Shown one piece after another: positions 10,261-20,850 of a stretch of DNA of 64,000 nucleotides. This stretch comes from Beroe forskalii (Eukaryota > Ctenophora > Nuda > Beroida > Beroidae), in contig WFMF01000003.1 of NCBI GenBank assembly GCA_011033025.1, positions 868,001 to 932,000 on the forward strand, in the 5' to 3' direction. A program made the translations under genes and the position numbers. Every line of letters starts with the position of its first letter. Within the stretch, counting starts at the first letter, position 1. Under the pieces are notes generated by a model. The model was given only the letters and a program-made list of their open reading frames with translations. It made no database searches and had not been told where the DNA came from.

Positions 10261-10945
10261 ATCTCCCTAGATACTGTGTCTGGTTGGACGAGGCCTGAAC
10301 ATCACCCTCCTCTCCCTGCTAACCACTGTACCCTCCCTAGATACTGTGTCTGGTTGGACGAGGCCTGAACATCACCCTCCTCTCCCTGCTAACCACTGTA
10401 CTCTCCCTAGATACTGTGCCTGGTTGGACGAGGACTGAACATCACCCTCCTCTCCCTGCTAACCACTGTACCCTCCCTAGATACTGTGTCTGGTTGGACG
10501 AGGACTGAACATCACCCTCCTCTCCCTGCTAACCACTGTACCCTCCCTAGATACTGTGTCTGGTTGGACGGGGACTGAACATCACCCTCCTCTCCCTGCT
10601 AACCACTGCTGCCCTCTAGATAACTGTGTCTGGTTGGACGGGGACTGAACATCACCCTCCTCTCCCTGCTAACCACTGTACCCTCCCTAGATACTGTGTC
10701 TGGTTGGACGAGGACTGAACATCACCACTCCCTCTCCTGCTAACCACTGTACCCTCCCTAGATACTGTGTCTGGTTGGACGAGGACTGAACATCACCCTC
10801 CTCTCCCTGCTAACCACTGTACCCTCCCTAGATACTGTGTCTGGTTGGACGAGGACTGAACATCACCCTCCTCTCCCTGCTAACCACTGTACCTCCCTAG
10901 ATACTGTGCCTGGTTGGACGAGGACTGAACATGCCCTCTCTCCCC
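10261..10945 (+). repeat. 70-bp tandem array of splice acceptor plus exon start, ~10 copies
   Basis: Unit starts are at 10271, 10341, 10411, 10481, 10551, ~10619, 10691, 10762, 10832 and ~10901. Each has CCCTCCCTAG (acceptor) followed by the exchanger-coding 54 bp and ACTGTA. Within the coding part, base differences between complete copies are third-position and silent (TGT/TGC, CGA/CGG, GGC/GGA), apart from small indels. The unit of 70 is not a multiple of three, so reading through the array would shift the frame. Confidence 0.9.
10271..10324 (+). CDS. SLC9A8: NHE8-like exon start, first copy of a tandem array
   Basis: Acceptor CAATCTCCCTAG, then ATA CTG TGT CTG GTT GGA CGA GGC CTG AAC..., giving ILCLVGRGLNITLLSLLT. 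It follows the previous exon in phase 0 (...FIVWSI|ILCLVGRGLN) and matches the NHE8 segment ..LVLFGRAxNI.PLSYLLN. The true 3' end of the exon is hidden because this piece is repeated about ten times up to the assembly gap. Which copy is spliced cannot be told. Confidence 0.75.
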
Positions 10946-11045
10946 NNNNNNNNNNNNNNNNNNNNNNNNNNNNNNNNNNNNNNNNNNNNNNNNNNNNNNN
11001 NNNNNNNNNNNNNNNNNNNNNNNNNNNNNNNNNNNNNNNNNNNNN
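10946..11045. other. Assembly gap (100 N)
   Basis: Exactly 100 Ns placed inside or at the end of the exon-copy array. A fixed 100 usually marks a gap of unknown size, so array length and missing exchanger exons cannot be judged. Confidence 0.95.
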
Positions 11046-13189
11046 CAGTCGATCCTGAGCTCCTGAGCGACAGAATGATTTATCTTATGTCCTCGGTATT
11101 ATCAAACGTTACGGTTAATCTTGGCCAAAACGGAGGCCAATCGTCGGCGTCCGAGGCTGTAGTACGTACACGTTTTGGTACGTCTTATGGATGTCCATAC
11201 CATTGGACGTCCAAACTCAATGGACAACAAACCTCTGACTTTTACCACAATCTTATAAATGAAATTTGATAATATTTATATCATTAATTCTAATTATGGT
11301 CGCAGGTGTTAAATTTTGACGAGCTTCGAACAAGCATCACGCAATAACATTAACAGTAACAGGAGCAGCGAATCTAAACTTTGGATCGGTAGGTATTTTA
11401 AACTTTTAACGTTTTAAAATTCCATTTCTATATTAATTGAATGTGACAGAGATTGGATTCTTCAGGATCGATATTTTGCATCTGTGATCCATGGCTTCAT
11501 AGACTATCACTATAGAATAGAGCCAATAGCTTATCATTATAACGTCAAGCGTTTCGAGATTAAGCTTTTTATTCAAAGGCGCTATTTGAAATTGATGTTC
11601 ACATATTTTGATTTTATCATTTTCCATTCACGTACAATTGCGGTGCATGATTTGCAATTATGAAATTGACTGTCTGATCATAACTCAGTACCTATACTTT
11701 ATTAACGTTTTCTGCCGTTATGCTCAGTTATTTTCAGTCTGTTATGCTCTGAACTTCTTGAACTTGATTTTGAAAAGTTACTGGTCGATGTGTTGGGCCG
11801 GTGCCTGCAGAACTTCCTGAGTTCCTGGACAGAAAATCTCGGACGGAAGCCGAAGATCATGAGATTGGGCAGCAGCAGTTCTTGAACACGGAATCCTCAA
11901 CGACGACAGAAACTATGCTTAAAGTATACAGCGTTTTTAAAAGTACAGCGTTTAGTAAGTTCGAAGAAATGTTGACGGTTGCAACAGATGCAAGCTGACG
12001 TTATAAAGGAATAGGACGGGGTTTGAATATTCAGCCCTAAAATAGTAGCATATTGCCAATTAGCTATTAATTGAGAGTTGGATAATGAATCAAGCATGAA
12101 CGCAATATATTACTTTTAACACAGGACGATGGTGTCAAATAGGAATATCCGAATATAACCTACTCGAAGGCCGGGGCTGTGTTTCATTGCCAAATGCCAC
12201 GTCATCCGTCTATCAAGCTATAACATAAGAGTAATAGTATAATGATTTGAACTTTTTCGTTGTGATGTCAGTAATACGGTGAATATGTTGATTTTAATAT
12301 GCTGTTTCGTAATCAAAATTATAATGTGACAATGCAAAGTTTGTTTTCATTATCCAGCTGTCCATATGATTATACGAACCAGAAAAGCACTGTTATGAAA
12401 CTGTTTTTAGAAACGAATACTATAAAAAATGCGCGAAATGCGCGCGTGTTTGGTGTTGTTTCTTTCGAAATCGTGCGATTTAAGTCGGAGTCCCTCTTTT
12501 CAAATTCAATTTTGGACATGTTTGCCAATATCTGGCAAACCAACTCATACACCAATCGAAAGATGAGACTCTGAATTTTAATATGATGTAAAAAATCCCA
12601 CGTAGTTCCGTTTAGTTTCCAAGATATGGCATAATGAAATACAACAATATTTGCTCCTTTTCAATTTGTTATAACTCAGCATAGGAATGTGCTCTGGAGA
12701 TGGGAAAAAGACCATCTTGTACTTTAACGATAGTATTAACTAGCACAAATGATCGCAGAATCGCAGCTTTCATGGTTGATTTACAAGACACCGATGATGA
12801 CGACGCACTTTTCCGTAATTGAAATTGTCGCTGCGCGCGCGACAATAATTTGTTCGCTTCGACGCGAAAGGCAGTCTTACTAGTTACTGATACTCATAAA
12901 GTCGTGTTTTCTGTTCTTGTACGTTACACCCCATGGCAACGGGCGCGCAAAGGGAAAAGTGCATGTGCAGATCGATTTAATACTGTTTCGATTTCGTTAC
13001 TCATCACTTTTTATCTGATTGTAATTTTTGATATAGTAAAAAGTATTCAATTAATTTGATTTGTTCAATTGTAGTAAAGGTTTTCTCTTTTCCTCGGAGT
13101 AACACCTCACCCCTAACGCCGCCTTCGGGCATTTGGCTTAAGGATTGGGTTAGGATTTGTTTGGGTTGGGGTCATTGGGTTTGGGTCTG
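11046..13189. other. No gene firmly recognised
   Basis: Directly after the gap, 11046-11269 has an open frame (SDRMIYLMSSVLSNVTVNLG...) that I cannot place. About 11801-11997 has another (ELPEFLDRKSRTEAEDHEIG...) after an acceptor-like CCTGCAG. Neither resembles the missing exchanger helices. The remainder is AT-rich without repeats I recognise. Confidence 0.4.
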
Positions 13190-13650
13190 AGTTAACCCTA
13201 ACCCAACACCTAGCCCTAAACCCAAAGGGGCCATCCATAAAGGACGTCCGCAATGAGGGGGGAGGGGGGAGTCTGGCCAATGCGGACGTTTGCAGACGTA
13301 GGGGGGGGGGTTGGCCAAATGCGGACGTCCGCAATTCTTAAAAATTTTGGGCAATTTGACGGTCGTAGGATGTTACCCTACCCGCGCGCGCGGCGCAACG
13401 TTCCACATTTGGACGTCACTTTGCAACCTCGCCATCCAGTCAGAAGAAATAGACGGGGCAACGTCCGTCGATTTGACGGCTATTTCACTATAAAATCATG
13501 AAATTTTGCGGCGAAAAATGATGACCCAAAAAATTTTGAAGAAAAATGCGGACGTCCGGGGGGAGGGAGGGGTTTCTGGATTGCGGACGTTTGCGGACAA
13601 GGGGGGAGGGAGGGGTCTCAAATGGCCGAAATTTTGCGGATGACCTTTAT
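13190..13650. repeat. GCGGACGTCC-type dispersed repeat, copy 1
   Basis: It contains paired TGCGGACGTCCGCAA, GGGGGGAGGG and ACCTTTATGAATGGCC blocks. The same order of blocks recurs at about 58565-59570. This copy lacks the 695-bp insertion present there and carries a different 108-bp insertion (13363-13470). Confidence 0.75.
13363..13470. mobile_element. 108-bp insertion flanked by a 9-bp direct repeat
   Basis: ATTTGACGG occurs at 13354-13362 and 13471-13479, and the other copy of the host repeat has the site only once (GATTTCAAGGATATTTC). The inserted text (TCGTAGGATGTTACCCTACC...) has a second copy at about 13903-13972. That second copy shows it is itself a repeat. Confidence 0.65.
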
Positions 13651-13779
13651 GAATGGCCCAAACTCTTGGTCGGTCTCCCATATAAACGGGAGCCTTCATT
13701 ATCTATGACAATGACATCACTCAGAAATCTATATAATTAAGTGCACCTAGCGCTTTAAGGACTAAGGTTAGGGTCAGGA

Positions 13780-13990
13780 TTTGCTAAACACGTATATCCC
13801 TGTGTGGCTCGCGCGGCGCGCTTCCCCAGCACATGTGTCCCGTAGGGAAGCGCGCGGCGCGTACACACACCTATGCGGGCTTAGGAAGGTCAGGATTTGT
13901 TTCGTAGGATGTTACCCTACCCTCGCGCGCGGCGCAACGTTCCACATTTGGACGTCACTTTGCGACCTCGCCCGGGGTAGGGGGAAACTG
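13780..13990. repeat. GC-rich foldback plus second copy of the 13363 insertion sequence
   Basis: GCGCGGCGCGCTTCCC at about 13811 faces GGGAAGCGCGCGGCGC at about 13844 (one mismatch). The GTAGGATGTTACCCTACC unit follows. Confidence 0.6.
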
Positions 13991-14394
13991 GCCAGATTTT
14001 GCAGCAGAAAGTGCTGCACAATCTGATTGGTCGAGCGCGTACTACGTCATTATCATAAGTTAACGTATTGCGCTACGAAACGACGCGCGCGCACCAATAT
14101 TGCAAAAAATTGTATGGTAGGGCAAATTGAGTGAAATTTATTGAAAAAACTTTTGTCAAATGTTACATCATTGGAAAGATCTCATTCTCAGCTATAAATT
14201 AAAAAAAGAATCGTGGAAAAAGATGCTTTGGATCGGGAGTTATGGGCGTTTTACTGAAATTTTGTTGTGAAATCGTATCTCTTCTTGCTCGAATAATCGA
14301 GCGCTATTGTTCCAGAACTTTCTCACCTCGTGTTTGCTAGATGTTAAATGCTTGCTTACGGTGTGTGATTGTTGCCGGTCATGAGCAATTCAGT
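13991..14394. other. No gene or repeat recognised
   Basis: Unremarkable AT-rich DNA between two repeat blocks. Confidence 0.4.
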
Positions 14395-15310
14395 CATGAT
14401 TTAATCTTCCAGTCATGATTTTCATCTTTCTTTTGGGCTGTTCCTTGTGTGGGCGTTGCCGTTCTTCTTCTTTCTTCACTTCATGTCGAGTGTTTCGAAT
14501 CTTTCAGTTATTTACAGCCATAGTTGTAATCTTTTTCTGGGCTTTTGCTTGTGAGGGTGTTGCCGGTCTCAGATCTTTATTTTTTTCATTTCGAGTCGAT
14601 CAGTGTTTTGAAACTTTCGCTCTTTCAGTTATCTTCAGGCATAATTCTAATAGATTAGAATTATGCCTGAAGATAACTTATAATGCCTGAAGGTAGCTTG
14701 CTTTTGCAATTAATTTGAGAATGTGATGGCGTTGCCGGTCTCAGATCTTTGTTCTTTCTTCATAGTATAGAGAATATCATGTCGAGTGTTCTGAATCTTT
14801 TGCTCTTTCAGCATTTTAGTTATTTTCAGTAATATTTTTAATCATTCTTCTGGGCTTTTGCTAATTGTGAGGGTTTTGCCGGTCTCAGATCTATACTCTT
14901 TCTTCATTTTAAGTCGATTCTTTTGAATCTTTCAGTAATTTTCAGTCATGATTTTGATCTTTCGATTATAATAACATTAACCTGTTGTTGGTGAGGGCGT
15001 TGACATTCTTAGATCTTTAGGCATTCTTTCTTCATGCTTTCATGCCATGTCGAGTGTTTTGAATCTTTCAGTCATTTACAGCCATAATTTTAATCTTTTG
15101 AGCTGTTGTTAAATGTGAGGGCTTTGCCGGTCACAGATCAATATATTCTTCCTTCATTGTATGTCTTGTAATTTGAATCATTCACTCTTTCAGTCACAAT
15201 TTTAATCTTTCTTTTGAGTTTTTGCTTGTGACTGTGAGGGCGTTGCCCGTCTCAGATCTTAATTCTTTGTTTCATGTGATGTGATTTATGAAGCTGTCAG
15301 CTTGTCAGTA
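14395..15310. repeat. Diverged ~115-bp tandem repeats
   Basis: Six to eight copies share TTTCAGT.ATTTTCAG.CAT.ATTTT.ATCTTT, TTTTGCT..TGTGAGGGCGTTGCCGGTCTCAGATCTT and CTTCATTTCATGTCGAGTGTTTTGAATCTTTC-like blocks in that order. They are heavily diverged, hence old. Confidence 0.75.
14627..14678. repeat. Perfect 25-bp-arm hairpin
   Basis: The arm at 14627-14651 (AGTTATCTTCAGGCATAATT...) and the arm at 14654-14678 are exact complements separated by only AG. It lies inside one unit of the ~115-bp repeat array. Confidence 0.95.
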
Positions 15311-15907
15311 ATTTTCTGTCATAATTTTAGACTTTCTTGAAGTACCTATTTCGATAATTATGTGAAACTCAGAAATAGTACTGGAATGATGTCAACATCT
15401 AATCACTAATAACTTGCTGTAGGTACCTACATTCTTTTATCACAATCAGAGACATCGTTGATATATGTACTGAGTAGGTCCTCGCCTGTGACTCTGAAGC
15501 TGTGATACCAGCATATTTCTTGACTTTTTCAAGAGCCTTCAAACTCACCTAATATCCTAATACTCTAATAAAGGAATTGTTATTTTTCAGCAAGCATGGC
15601 TGAGATGTTTTATGGGCCGGTAATGCCAAGTTCATAGCTTCTTAGGCGCCTTTTTGTGCCTGCCTTCTTTTCATGGTGTAGGTAATTTTTAAATCATTCA
15701 AGTCTTCCAGCTTTCCAGTAATCAGTAATTTTGAATATTCCTGCTTGAAGCGTTTCAGTGTTTTTTAATTTTTGAATAAAGTGCTATAGATAATATTCTC
15801 TTACCCAATTTCATATCAGAGCAGAAATCTTTTGCTTTTTACATATACCAGTGCCTCAAGATTGATTGCAGTTTAAACTTTTAAAGTGCTCAATCGACTA
15901 TACCTGA
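15311..15907. other. No gene recognised
   Basis: AT-rich DNA with a possible 3' flank of the minus-strand retrotransposon that begins at 15908. No second feature is seen. Confidence 0.4.
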
Positions 15908-17750
15908 TTAAACTTGATAAGTGCTACATTCTGCTTTGTTCCTGCACCAATCCAACAGCGAATTATTATTCACTGTTGTGTAGTCTCCCGTTGGCGGGTT
16001 GTCTGGGAATGTAAGCAAAAAATTTGTCAATTTTTGCTTAAACTGCTCCAGGTCTGCTATTTGTGGCAAGCTGCTAGGGAGGCAGTTCCATAATTTTGGG
16101 CCGATCACAGCGAAGGAAGAATCATACAGAGACTGATTATGCTGACTGCTGTGCCTCGAAAGACTAGGAATCTTAGCCTTGATGCCATTACGGGATGGTG
16201 CTGAGAACTGAACATTTACATCATTTTGACAGAGGCCATGGAGTATTTTCCACATTTGGATTATGATGTATCGCTCACGTCTGCGTTGAAGTGACATGAG
16301 TCCAAGACATTTAAGCCGCTGCCAGTAATTGAGATGTTGAACACCATTGATCTTAGAGGTGAATGATCGCTGTACCCCTTCAATGAGCTTTATGTCTTGG
16401 ATTGCTGACGGATGCCAAAGTGGACAGCAGTATTCTAAGTGGCAGCGGACAAGAGACTTGTAGAGCGTTACCATTGTTGTTGAATCCCTTGCTCTAAAAG
16501 CACTAAGGACCCAAGATGCAACAGAGCGAGCTCGCTGGACAATACTACTCAGATGAGGGCGCCAAGAGAGAGATGCTGAAACAGTAACACCTAGGTCTTT
16601 GAGTTGTTCAACTGGGGTGATGGTTTCCCCAGTGGAGACATTGTATGACATGACTTCTGGCATGAATGGTAACTCATATATAGCTGATTTAGGCTTATTC
16701 TTATGGATTATGAGTTCAAATTTGTCTTCATGGAGCATCATATTGTTGGATTTCGACCAGTCAATGACATAGTCTAAATCCTCTTGAAGCAGATGGACAT
16801 CCTGTTCAGAAGATATCTGCTTGGATACACGTGTGTCATCAGCAAAGAAACTGATTTTGGAGTGTATGATGCCATTTTCCATATCATTTATGAAAATGAT
16901 GAAAAGGATAGGGCCTAAGACGGTTCCCTGGGGAACACCACTTATGATGATGGCTAAGAATGAATGGACTCCATTTAGAACTACACTCTGAGGCCGGTTG
17001 GAGAGGAATGACTTGATCCATTCAATGAATTGCTGGCTGAAACCATACCTTTTCAGCTTTTCAAGTAGCAGCCGGTGGTCCACTTTGTCAAATGCTTTTG
17101 CATAGTCCAAGTAGATTGCATCAGTGTCCTTACCAAGGGTAAGGCCTTCAATGATCTCGTCGAAGTGGCTTAACATCTGCGTGAGACAGCTTTTACCAGA
17201 ACGGAACCCATGCTGCTTGCTACTTAGGATGTTATTTTCTTCAAGGTAATCCACGACTACTTTGCGTAGGATACGCTCAAATATCTTCACAACATGTGAA
17301 GTGAGAGTCACTGGCCTGTAGTTGATGACTCTGGCTCTGTCACCCTTCTTGTACAAGGGTGTCACATGGCTACATTTGTAGTACTCAGGGACAATGCCTA
17401 GCCTATAGGACTCAGACCAAATATTTGTGATGGGCTCAGAAAGTTCAGCAGCACAATTTTTGAGCACAATCACAGGCACTCCATCTGGTCCTGCTGCAGC
17501 ATCTGCTTTAATGGAATGAATTGCTGCGATGACATCATCTTTGGAGAAGGAAATATCATAGTCTTGGAATGGAATATGCTTTTCTGGACAGTTGAAACTT
17601 GGCATTTTAAGTTCCGGATTGTTTGGATCACTGAAAACAGATACAAACTGCTTTTGAAGTAGATCAGCAACTCTTTTCTCGTTTGTGACAACTTCATTGT
17701 TTTTTTCAGTGTTATTAATTTCTAATTGTAATTTCTAGTTGTTATTTGCC
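15908..17750 (-). mobile_element. CR1/Jockey-like non-LTR retrotransposon, reverse transcriptase part
   Basis: An open reading frame of 565 codons from the first Met (17605). It is open without a stop up to about 17750 (...NNEVVTNEKRVADLLQ...). It encodes a reverse transcriptase with AAGPDGVP, a YKKGDRARVINYRPVTLTS-type block, YAKAFDKVDH, SGVPQGTVLGPILF and the catalytic FFADD. The post-RT C-terminal part follows. The typical upstream apurinic endonuclease and ORF1 are absent, so the copy is 5'-truncated. The intact frame suggests a rather recent insertion. It ends near 15908, and a near-identical 3' fragment lies at 35098-35705. The catalytic Asp pair is intact. Whether the copy is mobile cannot be said, but it lacks its own endonuclease. 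Confidence 0.9.
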
Positions 17751-18265
17751 TGTTTTTAGGGGTTTTTGGCGGTGGAACCGTAATTTTTGAGTGCTCCTGG
17801 AATTGGTTGTGAATTATTTCATAATGTATGTTAATTTTTGAGCTGATAGAGAGGTAACCGTGGTCTGGGAATTTTCTTCATGGATGGATTGAGAGGGCTG
17901 GACTCTAGAAGTCGGGTTCAAGAGGTTTCAGCGTTTGAAGCCGTTTTTTTGGCTGGAGTTTGGCCGCTGCTTGCTCTTCTAGGTGGGGGGGGGGCTGCTC
18001 TTCTGAATTTATGGTGGAAGGCTTTACACTGCCTGGTCCCGGCTTGGCAGTGGATGCTCGCTTGAGTGGGAGACTTACATTGCATACGGACCATAATATA
18101 CTAATGATGAAAAATAATTTGTGCTATAATAGTTTGTGCTGTAAAAGTTTATCATTCAATTGAATTCAATTCAAATTTGAGGCGATGGACTTAATGTACA
18201 AACGACATGACAGAGAACTAAAGAACTGAAATGGTGTTTTTCGAATCCTCTGATAGTACCTGCAG
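17751..18265. other. No gene firmly recognised
   Basis: A G-rich stretch (17860-18080) has short open frames without homology that I can see. It may be flank of the retrotransposon or intron of the weak gene candidate that follows. Confidence 0.35.
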
Positions 18266-18334
18266 CTGCGTACGGTTTCTGCTGAATGCCGTAGATCACA
18301 ACCAGAACAATCTTCAATGCTCCCCGTGCCAAAG
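18266..18334 (+). CDS. Candidate exon 1 of an unidentified gene
   Basis: Acceptor-like ACCTGCAG and donor AAG|GTCAGT enclose 23 whole codons (LRTVSAECRRSQPEQSSMLP...). Another frame (CSCVRFLLNAVDHNQNNLQC...) is also open, and so is the reverse strand, so frame and even strand are uncertain. It is chosen because it joins in phase 0 to the next candidate exon. Confidence 0.25.
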
Positions 18335-18558
18335 GTCAGTATTCTAAAATTATTTTCTCTACAATGATGAAGAATTTATGCATATTTTGTGAATTATGTT
18401 CATAAGGTAAACTTCTGTGCCAGTGTGGCTATCATGAATTCACGTGTAAGTTTATCGATCATTACATAATATATGCACTTGTATATAAGGAAAAATAATA
18501 CCTACCATGATTCGGTAACTTATATCATTGATTTGATTGAATGGTTGATTACATTGTG

Positions 18559-18789
18559 AGGCGCCCGTAACGTTCGTCGGTCGATCGATTGGAATTGGTC
18601 GATCGATCAACTCCATTTGAACGAATGATGTGTTTCAATGCCCCCTGTTGACTTGAATCGTGTTTAAATGAGCAATATTTAGTTGTTTCCTACTATTAAA
18701 GATTTTCATTAAAAACACGTCAGTTGATCAAATGAAGTTGATCGATCGACCAATTCCATTCGATCGACCAACGAACGTTACATGCACCT
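18559..18789. mobile_element. 231-bp MITE with ~60-bp imperfect terminal inverted repeats
   Basis: The left end AGGCGCCCGTAACGTTCGTC and the right end (complement AGGTGCATGTAACGTTCGTT) continue inward as GGTCGATCGATTGGAATTGG and related sequence with few mismatches. The arms are rich in GATCGATC. No target duplication is certain. It lies in the intron between the two candidate exons. Confidence 0.75.
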
Positions 18790-18815
18790 AATACTATTAG
18801 TTTGTCAATTTCCAG

Positions 18816-18942
18816 GCAACGGATCGCGCCCGGTCTATTTCAACACAGGATGACTGGACACTGAATATTGCCTTCCAACAGTTGCTGCCAAATACCGTCC
18901 GTATCACAGCCTTAACGATGATCTTTAACTACTCTCCCAGGG
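18816..18942 (+). CDS. Candidate exon 2 of an unidentified gene
   Basis: Good acceptor (GTCAATTTCCAG) and consensus donor (AGGG|GTAAGT). It encodes ATDRARSISTQDDWTLNIAF followed by QQLLPNTVRITALTMIFNYS, which has protein-like composition. It ends with one extra base that pairs in phase with the exon at 20201. I do not recognise the family. Confidence 0.4.
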
Positions 18943-20200
18943 GTAAGTATGGGGCTCCACGGTCGACCAACGGCCTGAAATTCTCAATTTCGGCCAATTA
19001 ACCGTTGGCCGTTTTATTTTTTTCATTCACAGGGCTTCTAGAATCATTTTAGTTGATAGTCGTGGGAGAGAAAGTTATTCTTATTTCCTTAACAAGCATT
19101 TCCTGCTATTCAGATGGCGGGAGTGTGAGTAGGGCATGTCGTTGATATTTCATGATGGTTTTGCTGAGTAAAACCATCGTTGACTGCTCTGTCGACGTCC
19201 TCTTTTTGCAACTTTTTTGCCCCTCTCCCTCCCTGGTTTCATAAAATCCCTATCCTGTGTAAGGACTGACATGATAGCACAGATGTGAGCTTTGCTCACT
19301 TGGCTGCAGGTCTCTTAGTCTAAAGAAATCTAATTACAAGACTAGACTGTCAAAGAATCAAGTAAAGACACCATTTCCCACTATAAATAGTACCAAAAAA
19401 GCATCTCCAGACAGTTAGAAGATATGACAGGACTTTCTACTTTCCAGTTGGGTGAGCTTGAGAGGGTACAGTTGATTGAACTCTTCCCTGTCACATGCCT
19501 GATTTCGGAGGACTTCTCATCCGAAGGAAAAAGTTGAATCTTCATAGTTCCTCCCCCTTGGATGGTGTTTAGTTCCTCCCCTTGTAGTTGTAAAACTAAC
19601 ATTTCATTAAATGCACCTTTGGTGCCCTTCATTGCACCCTTACCAGCCCCTTGGACGATTCTTTATAGTGGTTGTCAGATTAGCAGATCAAGGATTTTAT
19701 GCTCTAAAATGGCCACTTAAACCCATTTATACTTAATAAATTGCATCAAATTCGAAAAACCCAAATCACAGTCCATGACTGGAATAAAGTCTCCTCGAGT
19801 TCCCGACGGGAACTGAAAAATGAAAAACCGATTCTGAAATTTTTAATAAAATCTGAAACTAAACAAACTTTGGCAATGGTACCTGATTCATGAAGTAAAA
19901 CAATATAACTCAAGCAGCTATCAGAGCTTACCAATATCATATTGCAATTTTGATGTCATCAATTCAGTTTAATAAGTTAACAGTAACACCAGACTGAATC
20001 AGTTTACCAGCTAAAGTAGGTACAGATTTTCAGTTCGATGTAAAACCTTTAAAATTTTCGCTCGATGTAAAACCTTAATTTTTTTTCCACGCACTGGAGC
20101 ACTATACTATAGCTAAGAACTTGCTGCGTTTGCGCGGAAATAAAAGGTCTCTGTCGTCCGTTTGTATGTTTGCTGATTAATATAATTATTAAATTCTCAG
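18943..20200 (+). other. Putative intron, no gene recognised
   Basis: Mostly AT-rich. Short open frames on the minus strand at 19381-19632 and 19746-19940 have no splice or homology support. Confidence 0.4.
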
Positions 20201-20298
20201 GCACTGGATCAAAGCCCCAAGTTTCACAGAAGATAATGAAACAGGCACCCTACCTGCACTTGGGGTACCATTTCCTGCGGATGTTGCCCAAAACGTAG
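20201..20298 (+). CDS. Candidate terminal exon of the unidentified gene
   Basis: Acceptor TTAAATTCTCAG. With the one base carried over from the exon at 18816, it reads GTGSKPQVSQKIMKQAPYLH... to a stop at 20296-20298. No polyadenylation signal is seen close by. A competing minus-strand reading (GYVLGNIRRKWYPKC between AG and GT sites) exists, so this is only a suggestion. Confidence 0.25.
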
Positions 20299-20392
20299 CC
20301 TTGTAATCTCCTATGGCCACAGGTGAGTAATGTGGGTAATTCAAAAACCCATGAAATTGAATTGCAAACGAGGAAATTCTGTGGATCTTGGT

Positions 20393-20850
20393 TCCAACTT
20401 CCATTGCTATATAATATACATGGCCATGTTGTTTTCGAGCGTGCTCCATACGTATAACCAACACTGATCACTGATGTTGAATCAAAACCAGAGATGAAGT
20501 TACCTATATAAACACGCGGGAAAGTCTTTCTCTGAAAAGTCCATCAGTAGTTTTCGAAAGTCGATCTTTAGTTTTAATCCGGATTCCGACAGCTGAATTA
20601 CTGAATGTGACAAAACTTAACTAAACATGCTTACACTGTTTATTTACCCCGTTTGGTGTTAATTTACCCCGTTTATTTACGCTGTTTGTTATTAATGTTT
20701 ACCCTGTTTATTTACCCTGTTTATTTACTTAATTAATTTACCCTGTTTTATCTACTCCATTTAACGTACATAGGCAAATGTACGTTAAATGGAAACGGTT
20801 CGCAAATGTATTCACTATACAGCTGTTATTACAAGGTGCTGATTTAGGGG
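20393..20850. repeat. Dispersed repeat A, partial copy
   Basis: It shares GCTCCATACGTATAACCA, TATATAAACACGCG.GAAAGTCT, TCCATCAGTAG and TTTATTTACCCTGTTT blocks with 45470-45780. It ends in a small palindrome (TTTAACGTACAT/ATGTACGTTAAA, about 20760-20790). The last part is the inverse complement of about 25705-25765. Confidence 0.65.

Noticed and set aside
13134-13220. GGGTTAGG / CCCTAACCC motifs resembling telomere repeat
   Set aside because: Only isolated imperfect motifs in both orientations, no run of TTAGGG units.
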